Origin: Saccharothrix carnea
GTDB taxonomy: Bacteria; Actinomycetota; Actinomycetes; Mycobacteriales; Pseudonocardiaceae
NCBI RefSeq assembly: GCF_003014735.1
Contig: NZ_PYAX01000005.1
Span: forward strand, 372,001-436,000
DNA: 64,000 nt
Reading direction: 5' to 3'
The notes under the pieces are model-generated. The model was not told where the DNA came from and ran no database searches. It saw nothing but the letters and a program-made list of their open reading frames with translations. Below are positions 50,082 through 58,309 of the stretch, one piece after another. Each line of letters opens with the position of its first letter. The stretch's first letter is position 1. The translations under genes and the position numbers were made by a program.

Positions 50082-51260
50082 TCAGTCGAGGTCGGGACCC
50101 CGGCGTGCCCAGGACCAGGCGTACTTCGGGTCCTCGGCCGCCAGCGCGGCCTCGCCCAGGTCCAGCGGCCGGAAGGTGTCGACCATGACGGCGGTCTCGT
50201 CGAAGTAGTCCACGCCCAGCGACGCCTCGACCGCACCCGGCTGCGGCCCGTGCGTGCAGCCGGACGGGTGCAGAGACAGCGAGCCGATGCCGATGCCCGA
50301 CCCCTTCCGGGCCTCGTAGTTGCCGCCGACGTAGAACATCAGCTCGTCCGAGTCGACGTTGGCGTGGTTGTACGGCACCGGGATCGCCAACGGGTGGTAG
50401 TCGACCTTGCGCGGCATGAACGAGCACACCACGAAGTTCGGCCCCTCGAACGTCTGGTGCACCGGCGGCGGCTGGTGCACGCGGCCCGTGATCGGCTCGA
50501 AGTCGCGGATGTTGAACACCCACGGGTACAGGCAACCGTCCCAGCCGACGACGTCGAACGGGTGATTGGCGTAGGTGAACCGGGTGAGACCCGCGCGGTG
50601 CCGCACGAGCACCTCCACGTCCTCGCCGTCGACCGACAACGGCTCCACCGGCCCCCGGATGTCGCGCTCGCAGTACGGCGAGTGCTCCAGGAACTGGCCC
50701 TTGGCCGACAGGTACCGCTTCGGCGGTCCGATGTGTCCGGTGGCCTCCAGCACCAGGATGTTCATGGGCTGGGACGGCACCACGCGGTAGGTGCACGACG
50801 TCGGCAGCACCACGTAATCGCCCTCGGCGACCGCCAGCGCGCCGTAGATCGTCTCCACGACACCCTCGCCGGACTGCACGTACAGCAGCTCGTCCCCGGC
50901 CGCGTTGCGGTACAGCGGGCTGGGCGCGGTGGCGGTCACGAAACCGATGACCACGTCGGAGTTGCCGAACAGCGTGCGGCGGCCGGTGACCGCGTCGACG
51001 TCCGAGGACTCCCAGGTCAGCGCCGGTGTCTTGAAGTGGCGCGGCTTGAGCGGGAGGTTCGGCGCCAAGGCGCCGCGCGTCTCGTCGACGGTGACCGCGT
51101 CCACGATCGCGGTCGGCAGGTGGCGGTGGTAGAGCAGCGCCGAGTCGGCCGAGAAACCCTCGACCCCCATGAGCTCTTCCGCGTACAGCCCACCCTCCGG
51201 CGTGCGGAACTGCGTGTGGCGCTTTCGGGGGATCTCACCCACCTGGCGGTAGTACGCCAT
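50082..51260 (-). CDS. hmgA: Homogentisate 1,2-dioxygenase
   Basis: 392 residues from ATG 51260. Cupin dioxygenase of the homogentisate pathway: ELLYVQSGEGVVETIYGALAVAEGDYVVLPTSCTYRV, NHANVDSDELMFYVGGNYEARKGSGIGIGSLSLHPSGCTHGPQPG with the Fe-binding His and Glu residues. Opens the ring of homogentisate to maleylacetoacetate; cytosolic. Shorter at the N-terminus than animal enzymes, as for actinobacterial forms. Divergent from the unknown gene and fahA. Confidence 0.95.
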   Translation of the reverse strand: MAYYRQVGEIPRKRHTQFRTPEGGLYAEELMGVEGFSADSALLYHRHLPTAIVDAVTVDETRGALAPNLPLKPRHFKTPALTWESSDVDAVTGRRTLFGNSDVVIGFVTATAPSPLYRNAAGDELLYVQSGEGVVETIYGALAVAEGDYVVLPTSCTYRVVPSQPMNILVLEATGHIGPPKRYLSAKGQFLEHSPYCERDIRGPVEPLSVDGEDVEVLVRHRAGLTRFTYANHPFDVVGWDGCLYPWVFNIRDFEPITGRVHQPPPVHQTFEGPNFVVCSFMPRKVDYHPLAIPVPYNHANVDSDELMFYVGGNYEARKGSGIGIGSLSLHPSGCTHGPQPGAVEASLGVDYFDETAVMVDTFRPLDLGEAALAAEDPKYAWSWARRGPDLD

Positions 51261-51329
51261 GGTTCACTCCGGGCGTTCGATAGTCGGACATCTTTGTTCA
51301 TTGACCGGTACGCCACTAGCGTGTCAGCC
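51261..51329. promoter_or_regulatory. Divergent promoter region of homogentisate genes
   Basis: 69 bp between hmgA and the unknown gene; A/T-richer than flanks. It must serve both directions and is the likely site for the IclR regulator encoded downstream. No exact operator identified. Confidence 0.5.
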
Positions 51330-52196
51330 GTGTCAAGCGCCTTCGAACTCCGTGCGCCCGGTCCACGCGGCACTCCGCCCCTGCTCGCGAGGCTTGTCGA
51401 CGACGCCGCACTGTTCCCGCCGGGCAACGCCTCCATGCCCGACGCGGTCCGCGGCCACCTCGACGCACGTGCCGGGGAATGGGCCGGTGCGGTCGGTCTC
51501 TTCCTGTGCCCCGCGTCGCGACTCGCCGAGCTCATCACCGAGTTGATCAAGGTCAAGCCGGTGAAGCCGATCGCCCTGTCGCTGGTCATCGACACGGGGC
51601 TGGGAGGTGTGCCCAAGGCCGTGTCGATCGTGGAATCCCGCAGCGAACTGCTCGCCCTTCGGATGGTGGAGATGCCCGCCCCGTCCGATGTGGACGAGGT
51701 GTGGCTGGAACGCGTCTCGGAGTTCGTGCCCGAGGACGTCATCCGCGTGGTCGAGCCCCGGCGCGGCGGTGCCGAGTGGCTGGACGGCGTGCGCCGCGTC
51801 ATCGAGCACGGCAGCTGGCCCAAGCTGCGCTGCGGCGGGGTCAGCAAGGAGAACTTCCCCAGCGTGGACGAGGTCGCCGACTTCCTGTCCGTGGTGAGCA
51901 GCGGCGGCGTGGCCTTCAAGGCGACCGCCGGCCTGCACCACGCCGTGCGGCACACCGACAGCGAAACCGGGTTCACCCACCACGGGTTCCTCAACCTGCT
52001 CGTGGCAACCGCGCGTTCGCTCTCCGGTGGTGACGTGCGCGAGGCCCTGTCCAGCACGGACGCGGTCGCTTTGGGCGAGGAGGCGTCGGGCCTGTCCGAC
52101 CAGGCCGCGCACGCCGTCCGCGGTGTCTTCGCGTCCTACGGGTCGTGCTCGCTGGACGAGCCGATCGCCGACCTGGAGGAGCTGGGTCTGCTGTGA
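51330..52196 (+). CDS. Unknown protein of the homogentisate operon
   Basis: 288 residues from GTG 51330 (GTG 51321 also possible; no ribosome site, so perhaps leaderless). It begins SSAFELRAPGPRGTPPLLARLVDDAALFPPGNA, with alternating strands and helices as in a TIM-barrel-like enzyme (LFLCPASRLAELI, KPIALSLVIDTGL, KLRCGGVSKENFPSVDEVADFL, GVAFKATAGLHHAV). The stop overlaps fahA (GTGA), and hmgA is divergent. No maleylacetoacetate isomerase of the glutathione-S-transferase type is present, so this protein could fill that step. That is inference only. Confidence 0.7.
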   Translation: MSSAFELRAPGPRGTPPLLARLVDDAALFPPGNASMPDAVRGHLDARAGEWAGAVGLFLCPASRLAELITELIKVKPVKPIALSLVIDTGLGGVPKAVSIVESRSELLALRMVEMPAPSDVDEVWLERVSEFVPEDVIRVVEPRRGGAEWLDGVRRVIEHGSWPKLRCGGVSKENFPSVDEVADFLSVVSSGGVAFKATAGLHHAVRHTDSETGFTHHGFLNLLVATARSLSGGDVREALSSTDAVALGEEASGLSDQAAHAVRGVFASYGSCSLDEPIADLEELGLL

Positions 52197-53365
52197 GCTG
52201 GATCGAGGACCCCGCGTTCACCGCCGACGAGCCGTTCGGGCCGCAGACGCTGCCCTACGGCGTCCTGCCCGGCGGCATCGCGGTGCGGGTGGGTGACCAG
52301 GCGCTGCTGCTGCGCGGCCTGGCGCTGGGCGAACGGCTGGGGCCGTTGGTGGCCACGGGCACGCTGGACGCCCTGCTGGCGGCCGGGCGGCCGGCGTGGA
52401 GCGAACTGCGGGCGCGGCTGGTCGAGATCGTCTCGGCCGCCTCGGCGCCGCGCGGTGCGGAGCTGGCCGGGCTGGACGGCGCCGTGCTGCCGTTCACCGT
52501 GGCCGACTACGTCGACTTCTACTCGTCACGGCACCACGCGGAGAACGTCGGCCGGATCTTCCGGCCGGACGGCGAGGCGCTGCTGCCGAACTGGACGCAC
52601 CTGCCCATCGGCTACCACGGCCGGGCCGGGACGGTCGTCGTGTCCGGCACGCCGGTCGTCCGGCCGCACGGGCAGCGGCGCACGTCGGCCGGACCGGTGT
52701 TCGAGCCGACGCGCCGGCTGGACATCGAGGCCGAGGTCGGGTTCGTGTGCGGCGGTCCCGTCGCGTCGCGGCTGACGCCGTCGCAGGCCGTCGACCACGT
52801 CTTCGGCGTGGCGCTGGTCAACGACTGGTCCGCGCGGGACGTCCAGGCGTGGGAGTACCAGCCGCTCGGGCCGTTCCTGGGCAAGTCGTTCGCCACGTCG
52901 GTGTCGGCGTGGATCACGCCGCTGGAGGCGTTCGCGGTGGCCCGCGTGTCGCCGCCGCCGCTGGGCAACGACGTGCTGCCGTACCTGGTCGAGGAACGGC
53001 CCTGGGGGCTGGACGTCGACCTCGAGGTCGAGTGGAACGGCGTCGTGGTGTCCAGGCCGCCGTTCCGCGAGATGTCGTGGACGTTCGCGCAACAACTCGC
53101 GCACCTGTCCGCGAACGGCGCTACCGTTCGGCCGGGCGACCTGATCGCGTCGGGCACCGTGTCCGGGCCTGCCCGCGACGAGCGCGGCTCCTTCCTGGAG
53201 CTGAGCTGGGGCGGGAAGGAGCCGGTGGTGGTCGGCGGCGACGAGCGGACGTTCCTGGAGGACGGCGACACGGTGCGGATCACCGCGACGGCCCCGGGTG
53301 AGAGCGGTTCGGTCGTCGGGCTGGCCGAGGTGGTCGGCACGGTCTCGCCCGCCGACGAGAGGTAG
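52193..53365 (+). CDS. fahA: Fumarylacetoacetase
   Basis: 390 residues from GTG 52193. FAH family: TVADYVDFYSSRHHAENVGRIFRP, LPIGYHGRAGTVVVSG, then IEAEVGFVCG, VFGVALVNDWSARDVQAWEYQPLGPFLGKSFATSVSAWITPLEA with metal-binding Glu/Asp residues, and ELSWGGKEPV near the end. Hydrolyses fumarylacetoacetate to fumarate and acetoacetate. Coupled to the previous gene; 3 bp before the IclR regulator. Confidence 0.95.
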   Translation: MSWIEDPAFTADEPFGPQTLPYGVLPGGIAVRVGDQALLLRGLALGERLGPLVATGTLDALLAAGRPAWSELRARLVEIVSAASAPRGAELAGLDGAVLPFTVADYVDFYSSRHHAENVGRIFRPDGEALLPNWTHLPIGYHGRAGTVVVSGTPVVRPHGQRRTSAGPVFEPTRRLDIEAEVGFVCGGPVASRLTPSQAVDHVFGVALVNDWSARDVQAWEYQPLGPFLGKSFATSVSAWITPLEAFAVARVSPPPLGNDVLPYLVEERPWGLDVDLEVEWNGVVVSRPPFREMSWTFAQQLAHLSANGATVRPGDLIASGTVSGPARDERGSFLELSWGGKEPVVVGGDERTFLEDGDTVRITATAPGESGSVVGLAEVVGTVSPADER

Positions 53366-53368
53366 AGC

Positions 53369-54037
53369 GTGGTCAGACCCGATCCCCGCGGCCGGCTGCC
53401 GGCGCCCGCGTCCAAGGAGAGCTCGCTGACCCTGGAGCGGGGCCTGGCCCTGCTGCAGGCGGTGGCCGACGCGGAGTCGGAAGCGCCGTCGATCAGCGAG
53501 CTGGCGGCGGCCATCGGCGCGTCGCGGGCGGCGGTGTACCGGCTGCTGGTGCCGTTGCAGTCGCGTGGGCTGGTGCGGCGCGAGGGGTCGAAGGTGCGGC
53601 TCGGGCTGGGCGTGCTGAGGCTGGCGTCCAACGTGCTGCCGCAGTTGCGGCTGGCCGCGCAGCCCGCGCTGCGGACGTTGGCCGAGGCGGTGGGCGCGAC
53701 CGCGCACCTGACCGTGGCCGACGGGAGCGAGGCGCAGGCGGTGGCCGTGGTGGAGCCGTCGTGGACGGCGTACCACGTGGCGTACCGGGTGGGCTCGCGC
53801 CACCCCGTGCACCGGGGTGCGGCGGGCAAGGCGATCGGGCTGTCGCCGGAGGGGCGGCAGTGGGTGCACTCGACCGGCGAGCTGCAGCCGGGCGCGTTCG
53901 GGGTGGCGGCACCGGTGCGCGGTGTGCCCGGATTGCGGGCCAGCGTGGGCGTGGTGGCCCTGGAGAAGCTGGACGGTGACGTGGTGGGGCCGCAGGTGGT
54001 GCGGGCGGCTCAGGAGGTCGCTGACGCGTTGCGCTGA
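53369..54037 (+). CDS. IclR-family regulator of homogentisate genes
   Basis: 222 residues from GTG 53369. N-terminal winged helix (SISELAAAIGASRAAVYRLLVPLQSRGLVRREGSKVRLGLGVLRLA) and a C-terminal IclR effector domain (ATAHLTVADGSEAQAVAVVEPSWTAYHVAYRVGSRHPVHRGAAGKAI). Last gene of the fahA transcript; likely binds the hmgA-divergent region in response to a pathway intermediate (inference). Confidence 0.9.
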   Translation: MVRPDPRGRLPAPASKESSLTLERGLALLQAVADAESEAPSISELAAAIGASRAAVYRLLVPLQSRGLVRREGSKVRLGLGVLRLASNVLPQLRLAAQPALRTLAEAVGATAHLTVADGSEAQAVAVVEPSWTAYHVAYRVGSRHPVHRGAAGKAIGLSPEGRQWVHSTGELQPGAFGVAAPVRGVPGLRASVGVVALEKLDGDVVGPQVVRAAQEVADALR

Positions 54038-54082
54038 CGCACATCCCCGCATGACACACTCGGTGTTGACGGAGGGAACGAA

Positions 54083-54679
54083 GTGACCGCTCTGCCTGAG
54101 AATTCACAGAACTCGGCCGGCGAGCCGCACTTGTTCACGGTCGCCGAATACGCCGGACTCGGAGAATTCGAGTACGGCTACTCCGAGCTGGTAGAGGGTC
54201 GTCTCATCATGTCACCGAGCCCCGCGCCAGGACACCAGTACGCGTCGGGCCAACTGCTGTTCCAGCTCTGGGGTCGATTGCCCCCGGACCTGGAGATGAT
54301 CCAGGACATCGACATCGACCTGGAGCTGGTCGCGCCGGATGAGCCCGGTTATTCCCGTCGCCCTGATCTCGTCATTCTGAGGCGGGGGGCACGTGAGCGG
54401 GTGAGGGAGGAAGGCGGACTGCTCCGCGCGTCGGAAGTGGTCGTCGTGATCGAGATCATCTCGCCCGGTTCGCGACGACACGATCGGGTGATCAAGCGCG
54501 CAGAATACGCGGATGCCGGTATTCCGCACTACTGGATCGTCGACCTCGACCCGCCTGTGTCGCTGGTCGCCTGCCACCTCGCCGGCGAGTTCGGATATCA
54601 GGACGCCGGTGACGTGGTCGGCGAATTCACCACCTCCGTGCCGTTCCCGGTGACGCTCAAGCTCGACGGGCTCGTCTGA
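54083..54679 (+). CDS. Uma2 family (DUF820) putative nuclease
   Basis: 198 residues from GTG 54083. Restriction-endonuclease-like fold: YSELVEGRLIMSPSPAPGHQYASGQLLFQL, DIDLELVAPDEPGYSRRPDLVIL with the active-site Asp, VVVIEIISPGSRRHDRVIKRAEYADAGIPHYWIVD with Glu and Lys. Very abundant in actinobacteria and cyanobacteria; in vivo role unknown. Lower G/C at third positions than neighbours in places (GAATTC sites, ATT codons), suggesting later acquisition. Confidence 0.88.
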   Translation: MTALPENSQNSAGEPHLFTVAEYAGLGEFEYGYSELVEGRLIMSPSPAPGHQYASGQLLFQLWGRLPPDLEMIQDIDIDLELVAPDEPGYSRRPDLVILRRGARERVREEGGLLRASEVVVVIEIISPGSRRHDRVIKRAEYADAGIPHYWIVDLDPPVSLVACHLAGEFGYQDAGDVVGEFTTSVPFPVTLKLDGLV

Positions 54680-54888
54680 GCGTCACCGGGGTGGACTTCG
54701 AGGTGGCCCTCCTCGGTGAGGACGATGCGGCGGCCCGGGTAGGCGCGTTGGGCGATTTCGGCATCGCGCTCGTCGTACTCGCCGTAGAACAGCGGGACGC
54801 CGCCGGACAGCTCGCACTTCTCGGTGCCAGTCGGCCACCGGTACGACCAGGCGTCGATGCCGAACCCGAGGTGCGGTGGTGGGAGGTC
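54598..54888 (-). pseudogene. Start-less minus-strand gene remnant
   Basis: A minus-strand frame with clear coding bias (third-position G/C about 90%) and sensible protein sequence: GFGIDAWSYRWPTGTEKCEL, then FYGEYDERDAEIAQRAYPGR, then RIVLTEEGHLEVHPGDA, ending at TGA 54598. No ATG, GTG or TTG occurs between the preceding in-frame stop and this stretch, so it lacks a start and is likely an N-terminally truncated gene. It overlaps the Uma2 3' end and follows the GDT1 stop. Family unknown. Confidence 0.5.
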
Positions 54889-55486
54889 AACCCGAGATCG
54901 CCTGCCACAGGGCGAACAGCGCGAACGCGGTGAAGACGAAGCCGCTCACCCGCTGGATCAGGTGGGTCGGGATGCGGGTGGCGATCTTGCGGCCCAGCAG
55001 GACGGCGATGGCGGCGACCGTGGTCAGGGCCAGGAACGCGCCCAGGCCCACGAACACCGGGCTCGCGTAGCGGGCGGACAGGGCGGCGGTGGCCAGTTGG
55101 GAGGCGTCGCCCCACTCAGCGGCGAACAGGACGCCGAACGAGGTGAGCGCGGCCCGCAGGAACGTCACCTGGCCGGGGCCGTCCCCGGACGTGTCGGCTT
55201 CGTCGCCGTCGTGCGAGAAGCCCTCCTTCAGCAGCAGGAACGCGCCCACGCCGAACAGCACGGCGACCACGCCCGCGACCACCCGATCGGGTAGGAGGGT
55301 GAGCACGCCGCCGAAGGTCGCGGCCACCACGCACTGGATCGCGAACGCCGCCGTGACGCCGGCGAACACCGGCCACGCCCGGTACCTCGTGGTCAGCACG
55401 AGGGTGGCGACCATGGTCTTGTCCGGCAGCTCGGCCAGGAAGACGATCGCGAAAGCCGTCGCCAGGGCGATGAGTTCAGGTGCCAC
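54887..55486 (-). CDS. TMEM165/GDT1-family Mn2+/Ca2+ transporter
   Basis: 199 residues from GTG 55486 with GGAGG. Two homologous halves, each three helices, with the family motif E-x-G/P-D-K/A-T/S: FLAELPDKTMVATL (first) and FAAEWGDASQLATA (second). Bacterial members export manganese and several are controlled by Mn2+-sensing yybP-ykoY riboswitches; such an element is found upstream here. An upstream in-frame GTG at 55552 falls inside the riboswitch region and was rejected. Confidence 0.92.
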   Translation of the reverse strand: MAPELIALATAFAIVFLAELPDKTMVATLVLTTRYRAWPVFAGVTAAFAIQCVVAATFGGVLTLLPDRVVAGVVAVLFGVGAFLLLKEGFSHDGDEADTSGDGPGQVTFLRAALTSFGVLFAAEWGDASQLATAALSARYASPVFVGLGAFLALTTVAAIAVLLGRKIATRIPTHLIQRVSGFVFTAFALFALWQAISG

Positions 55487-55549
55487 GGGAACCTCCGACG
55501 TCCGATGGGAACCCGGACGGAGGCAGCACGACCCCGACCGGGCGTGGTG

Positions 55550-55680
55550 CACTGCCCGGCCGGAGGTCTCGTTCGCCCGCTGGTGGAAAACGGGTGAGGG
55601 ACCGGGTCCGCGCTGGGCGGACCAGTGTGTCGATCCTCTCGCCCCGGTCGTGGTGACCCGGGGGAACTACTCCCCTCTGG
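55550..55680 (-). promoter_or_regulatory. yybP-ykoY (Mn2+) riboswitch
   Basis: On the minus strand, AGAGGGGAGTAGTTCCCCC at 55678-55660 matches the conserved 5' GGGGAGUAG element, and GGGCGAACGAGACCTCCGG at about 55577-55559 matches the conserved 3' GAGACC loop; hairpins fill the 80 nt between. A -10 candidate TACGAT sits at 55693-55688, so transcription would start about 55681. Located before a Mn2+ exporter gene, as is typical of this class. Confidence 0.7.
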
Positions 55681-55805
55681 CCCGAACATCGTAACCCCCG
55701 GCGCCGCGCCCACCGGCGTGACGCCGCACACCGGGACCTTGGTCCCGGGTCCCGCGGGACCGTCGTACCTGAAGATCGCACCACCGCCGGACCTACGGTC
55801 GACCC

Positions 55806-57296
55806 GTGGACGTCCTCGACCTGGCACGGTGGCAGTTCGGCATCACCACCGTCTACCACTTCCTGATGGTGCCGCTGACCATCGGGCTCTCCCTGCTGGT
55901 GGCGGGGATGCAGACCGCGTGGGTGCGCACGGGTGACCGCAAGTACCTGGCGATGACCAAGTTCTGGGGCAAGCTGCTGCTGATCAACTTCGCCATGGGC
56001 GTGGTCACCGGCATCGTGCAGGAGTTCCAGTTCGGCATGACCTGGAGCGCCTACTCGCGGTTCGTCGGCGACGTGTTCGGCGCGCCGCTGGCGATGGAGG
56101 GCCTGGTCGCGTTCTTCGTCGAGTCGACCTTCCTCGGCCTGTGGATCTTCGGCTGGGACCGGCTGCCGAAGAAGGCGCACCTGGCGTGCGTGTGGGCGTT
56201 CTCGCTGGCCACGATCGCGTCGGCGTACTTCATCCTGGCCGCGAACTCGTGGATGCAGCACCCGGTCGGCGTGGAGATGGTCGACGGCCGGCCGCGGCTG
56301 ACGTCGATCTGGGCCGTGCTCGGCAACAACACCACGCTCGCCGCGTTCCCGCACACGGTCTTCGGCGCGTTCGCCGTCGCCGGGACGTTCCTGGTGGGCA
56401 TCGCGGCCTGGCACCTGTGGCGGCGCACCGACGAGGGGCCGGTGTGGCGCGCTTCGGTGAAGGTCGGCACGTGGGTGGGCGTGGTGGCGTTCACCGGGCT
56501 CGCGATCACCGGCGACATGCAGGGCAAGCTGATGTTCGAGCAGCAGCCGATGAAGATGGCGGCGGCCGAGGCGCTGTGCCACACCGAGCAGCCGGCCGCG
56601 TTCTCGGTGTTCGCGATCGGCGACGTGTCGCGGCCCGACTGCGAGAACGTCAAGAGCGTCACGGTGCCCGCGCTGCTGTCGTTCCTGGCGCACAACGACT
56701 TCACCACCGAGGTCAAGGGCATCGAGGACCTGGTGCCGCTCTACCAGGAGAAGTACGGGACCAACTACCCGGTGGACCCGAAGCTGGGCGAGCTGTCGGG
56801 CAAGCCGATCGACTACGTGCCGAACCTGCCCGTCACGTACTGGGGCTTCCGGCTGATGATCGGGTTCGGCGGGATCGCGGTCGGCGCGGGGCTGCTGATC
56901 CTGTGGCTGACGCGCGGCGGACGGGTGCCGCGCGGTCGGTGGTTCGCCTGGCTCGCGCTGGGCAGCATCGCGACGCCGTTCCTGGCCAACAGCTTCGGCT
57001 GGATCTTCACCGAGATGGGTCGGCAGCCGTTCGTGGTGGTGCCGAACCCGAGCGGGGTGGACGGGGTGTGGATGTTCACCGCGCGTGCCGTGTCGTCGTC
57101 GACACCGGGGGAGGTGTTGACGTCGCTGATCGCCTTGACGCTGGTCTACGGGGTGCTGGCCTGCGTCGAGGTGTTCCTGATCCGGCGGTACGTCCGCGCT
57201 GGGGTCGCGGGCGTGCTGCCGGCTCGGAAGCCCGATGACGACACCGGGAAATCGGATGCCGACAAGTCGGACGACGTCCTGACGTTCGCTTACTGA
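55806..57296 (+). CDS. cydA: Cytochrome bd ubiquinol/menaquinol oxidase subunit I
   Basis: 496 residues from GTG 55806. CydA signatures: LARWQFGITTVYHFLMVPLTIGLSLLVA with the heme b595 His, KFWGKLLLINFAMGVVTGIVQEFQFGMTWSAYSRFVGDVFGAPLAMEGLVAFFVESTFLGLW, GDMQGKLMFEQQPMKMAAAEALC with the Q-loop start. Nine helices, short Q-loop form. Catalyses oxygen reduction without proton pumping, useful at low oxygen or under oxidative stress. First gene of cydA-cydB-cydDC-kinase. Confidence 0.96.
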   Translation: MDVLDLARWQFGITTVYHFLMVPLTIGLSLLVAGMQTAWVRTGDRKYLAMTKFWGKLLLINFAMGVVTGIVQEFQFGMTWSAYSRFVGDVFGAPLAMEGLVAFFVESTFLGLWIFGWDRLPKKAHLACVWAFSLATIASAYFILAANSWMQHPVGVEMVDGRPRLTSIWAVLGNNTTLAAFPHTVFGAFAVAGTFLVGIAAWHLWRRTDEGPVWRASVKVGTWVGVVAFTGLAITGDMQGKLMFEQQPMKMAAAEALCHTEQPAAFSVFAIGDVSRPDCENVKSVTVPALLSFLAHNDFTTEVKGIEDLVPLYQEKYGTNYPVDPKLGELSGKPIDYVPNLPVTYWGFRLMIGFGGIAVGAGLLILWLTRGGRVPRGRWFAWLALGSIATPFLANSFGWIFTEMGRQPFVVVPNPSGVDGVWMFTARAVSSSTPGEVLTSLIALTLVYGVLACVEVFLIRRYVRAGVAGVLPARKPDDDTGKSDADKSDDVLTFAY

Positions 57297-57307
57297 GAGG
57301 GGGAGCC

Positions 57308-58309
57308 GTGGAGACGTTCTGGTTCTGCGTGATCGCCCTGCTGTGGCTGGGCTACCTGTTCCTGGAGGGCTTCGACTTCGGCGTCGGCATGCTGCTGCCC
57401 GTGCTCGGGCGGTCGGAGCGGGAACGGCGGGTGCTGATCAACACGATCGGGCCGGTGTGGGACGGCAACGAGGTGTGGCTGCTGGTCGCGGTCGGCGCCA
57501 CGTTCGCCGCGTTCCCCGCCTGGTACGCCGCGCTGCTCAGCTCGGTCTACCTGCCGCTGGTGCTGTTCCTGCTGGCGCTGATCGGGCGCGGGGTGGCGTT
57601 CGAGTACCGGGGCAAGATCGACTCGGCGCGCTGGCGGCGGGTGTGGGACCGGGTGATCGTCGCCGGGTCGTGGACGGCCGCGCTGGGCATCGGGCTGCTG
57701 CTGTCGTCGACCGTGTTCGGCCTGCCGCTGGACGCCGCCGGTGACCGCGTCGGCTCGCCGTTCGCCGCGATCCGCTGGGAGACGCTGCTCGGCGCGGTGG
57801 CGGTGGCCGGGTACGCGCTGGTGCACGGCGCGGTGTTCCTGTCGCTCAAGACCGAGGGCGAGGTGCGGGAACGGGCACGCGCGCTGGCGCTGAAGACCGC
57901 GCCGGTGGCGTTGCTGCCGTTGCTGGTGCTGCTGCTGACCGTGCAGCTGCGGTTCGGGTCGGCGTGGACGTGGGGCGCGTCGATCGTGGTGGCGCTGGCC
58001 GCGCTCGGCGCGTACGGGCGGCTGGTGCTGCGGCGCGAGGGGCAGGCGTTCGCGCTGATGGGCGTCGTGGTGGCGGGCACGGTGGCGGCGCTGTTCGGCG
58101 CGCTCTACCCGAACGTGCTGCCGTCCACCGTGGACCCCGCCTGGTCGCTCACCGTGGCAGGCGCGGCGTCGAGCCCCTACACGTTGACCGTGATGACCTG
58201 GGTGGCCGGGTTCGGCACGCCCGCCGTGCTCGTCTACCAGGGGTGGACGTACTGGGTGTTCCGCAAGCGGATCGGCACCCGGCACATCCCGGAGGTGCGG
58301 GTCCCGTGA
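57308..58309 (+). CDS. cydB: Cytochrome bd oxidase subunit II
   Basis: 333 residues from GTG 57308, 11 bp after cydA. CydB pattern: ALLWLGYLFLEGFDFGVGMLLPVLGRSERERRVLINTIGPVWDGNEVWLLVAVGATFAAFPAWYAALLS, and VYQGWTYWVFRKRIG at the end. Eight helices. Stop overlaps the cydDC start (GTGA). Confidence 0.96.
   Translation: METFWFCVIALLWLGYLFLEGFDFGVGMLLPVLGRSERERRVLINTIGPVWDGNEVWLLVAVGATFAAFPAWYAALLSSVYLPLVLFLLALIGRGVAFEYRGKIDSARWRRVWDRVIVAGSWTAALGIGLLLSSTVFGLPLDAAGDRVGSPFAAIRWETLLGAVAVAGYALVHGAVFLSLKTEGEVRERARALALKTAPVALLPLLVLLLTVQLRFGSAWTWGASIVVALAALGAYGRLVLRREGQAFALMGVVVAGTVAALFGALYPNVLPSTVDPAWSLTVAGAASSPYTLTVMTWVAGFGTPAVLVYQGWTYWVFRKRIGTRHIPEVRVP

Noticed and set aside
54691..54933. Plus-strand open frame after Uma2
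   Set aside because: Third-position G/C about 73% against about 90% in the opposing minus frame, so it is the shadow of the gene remnant.
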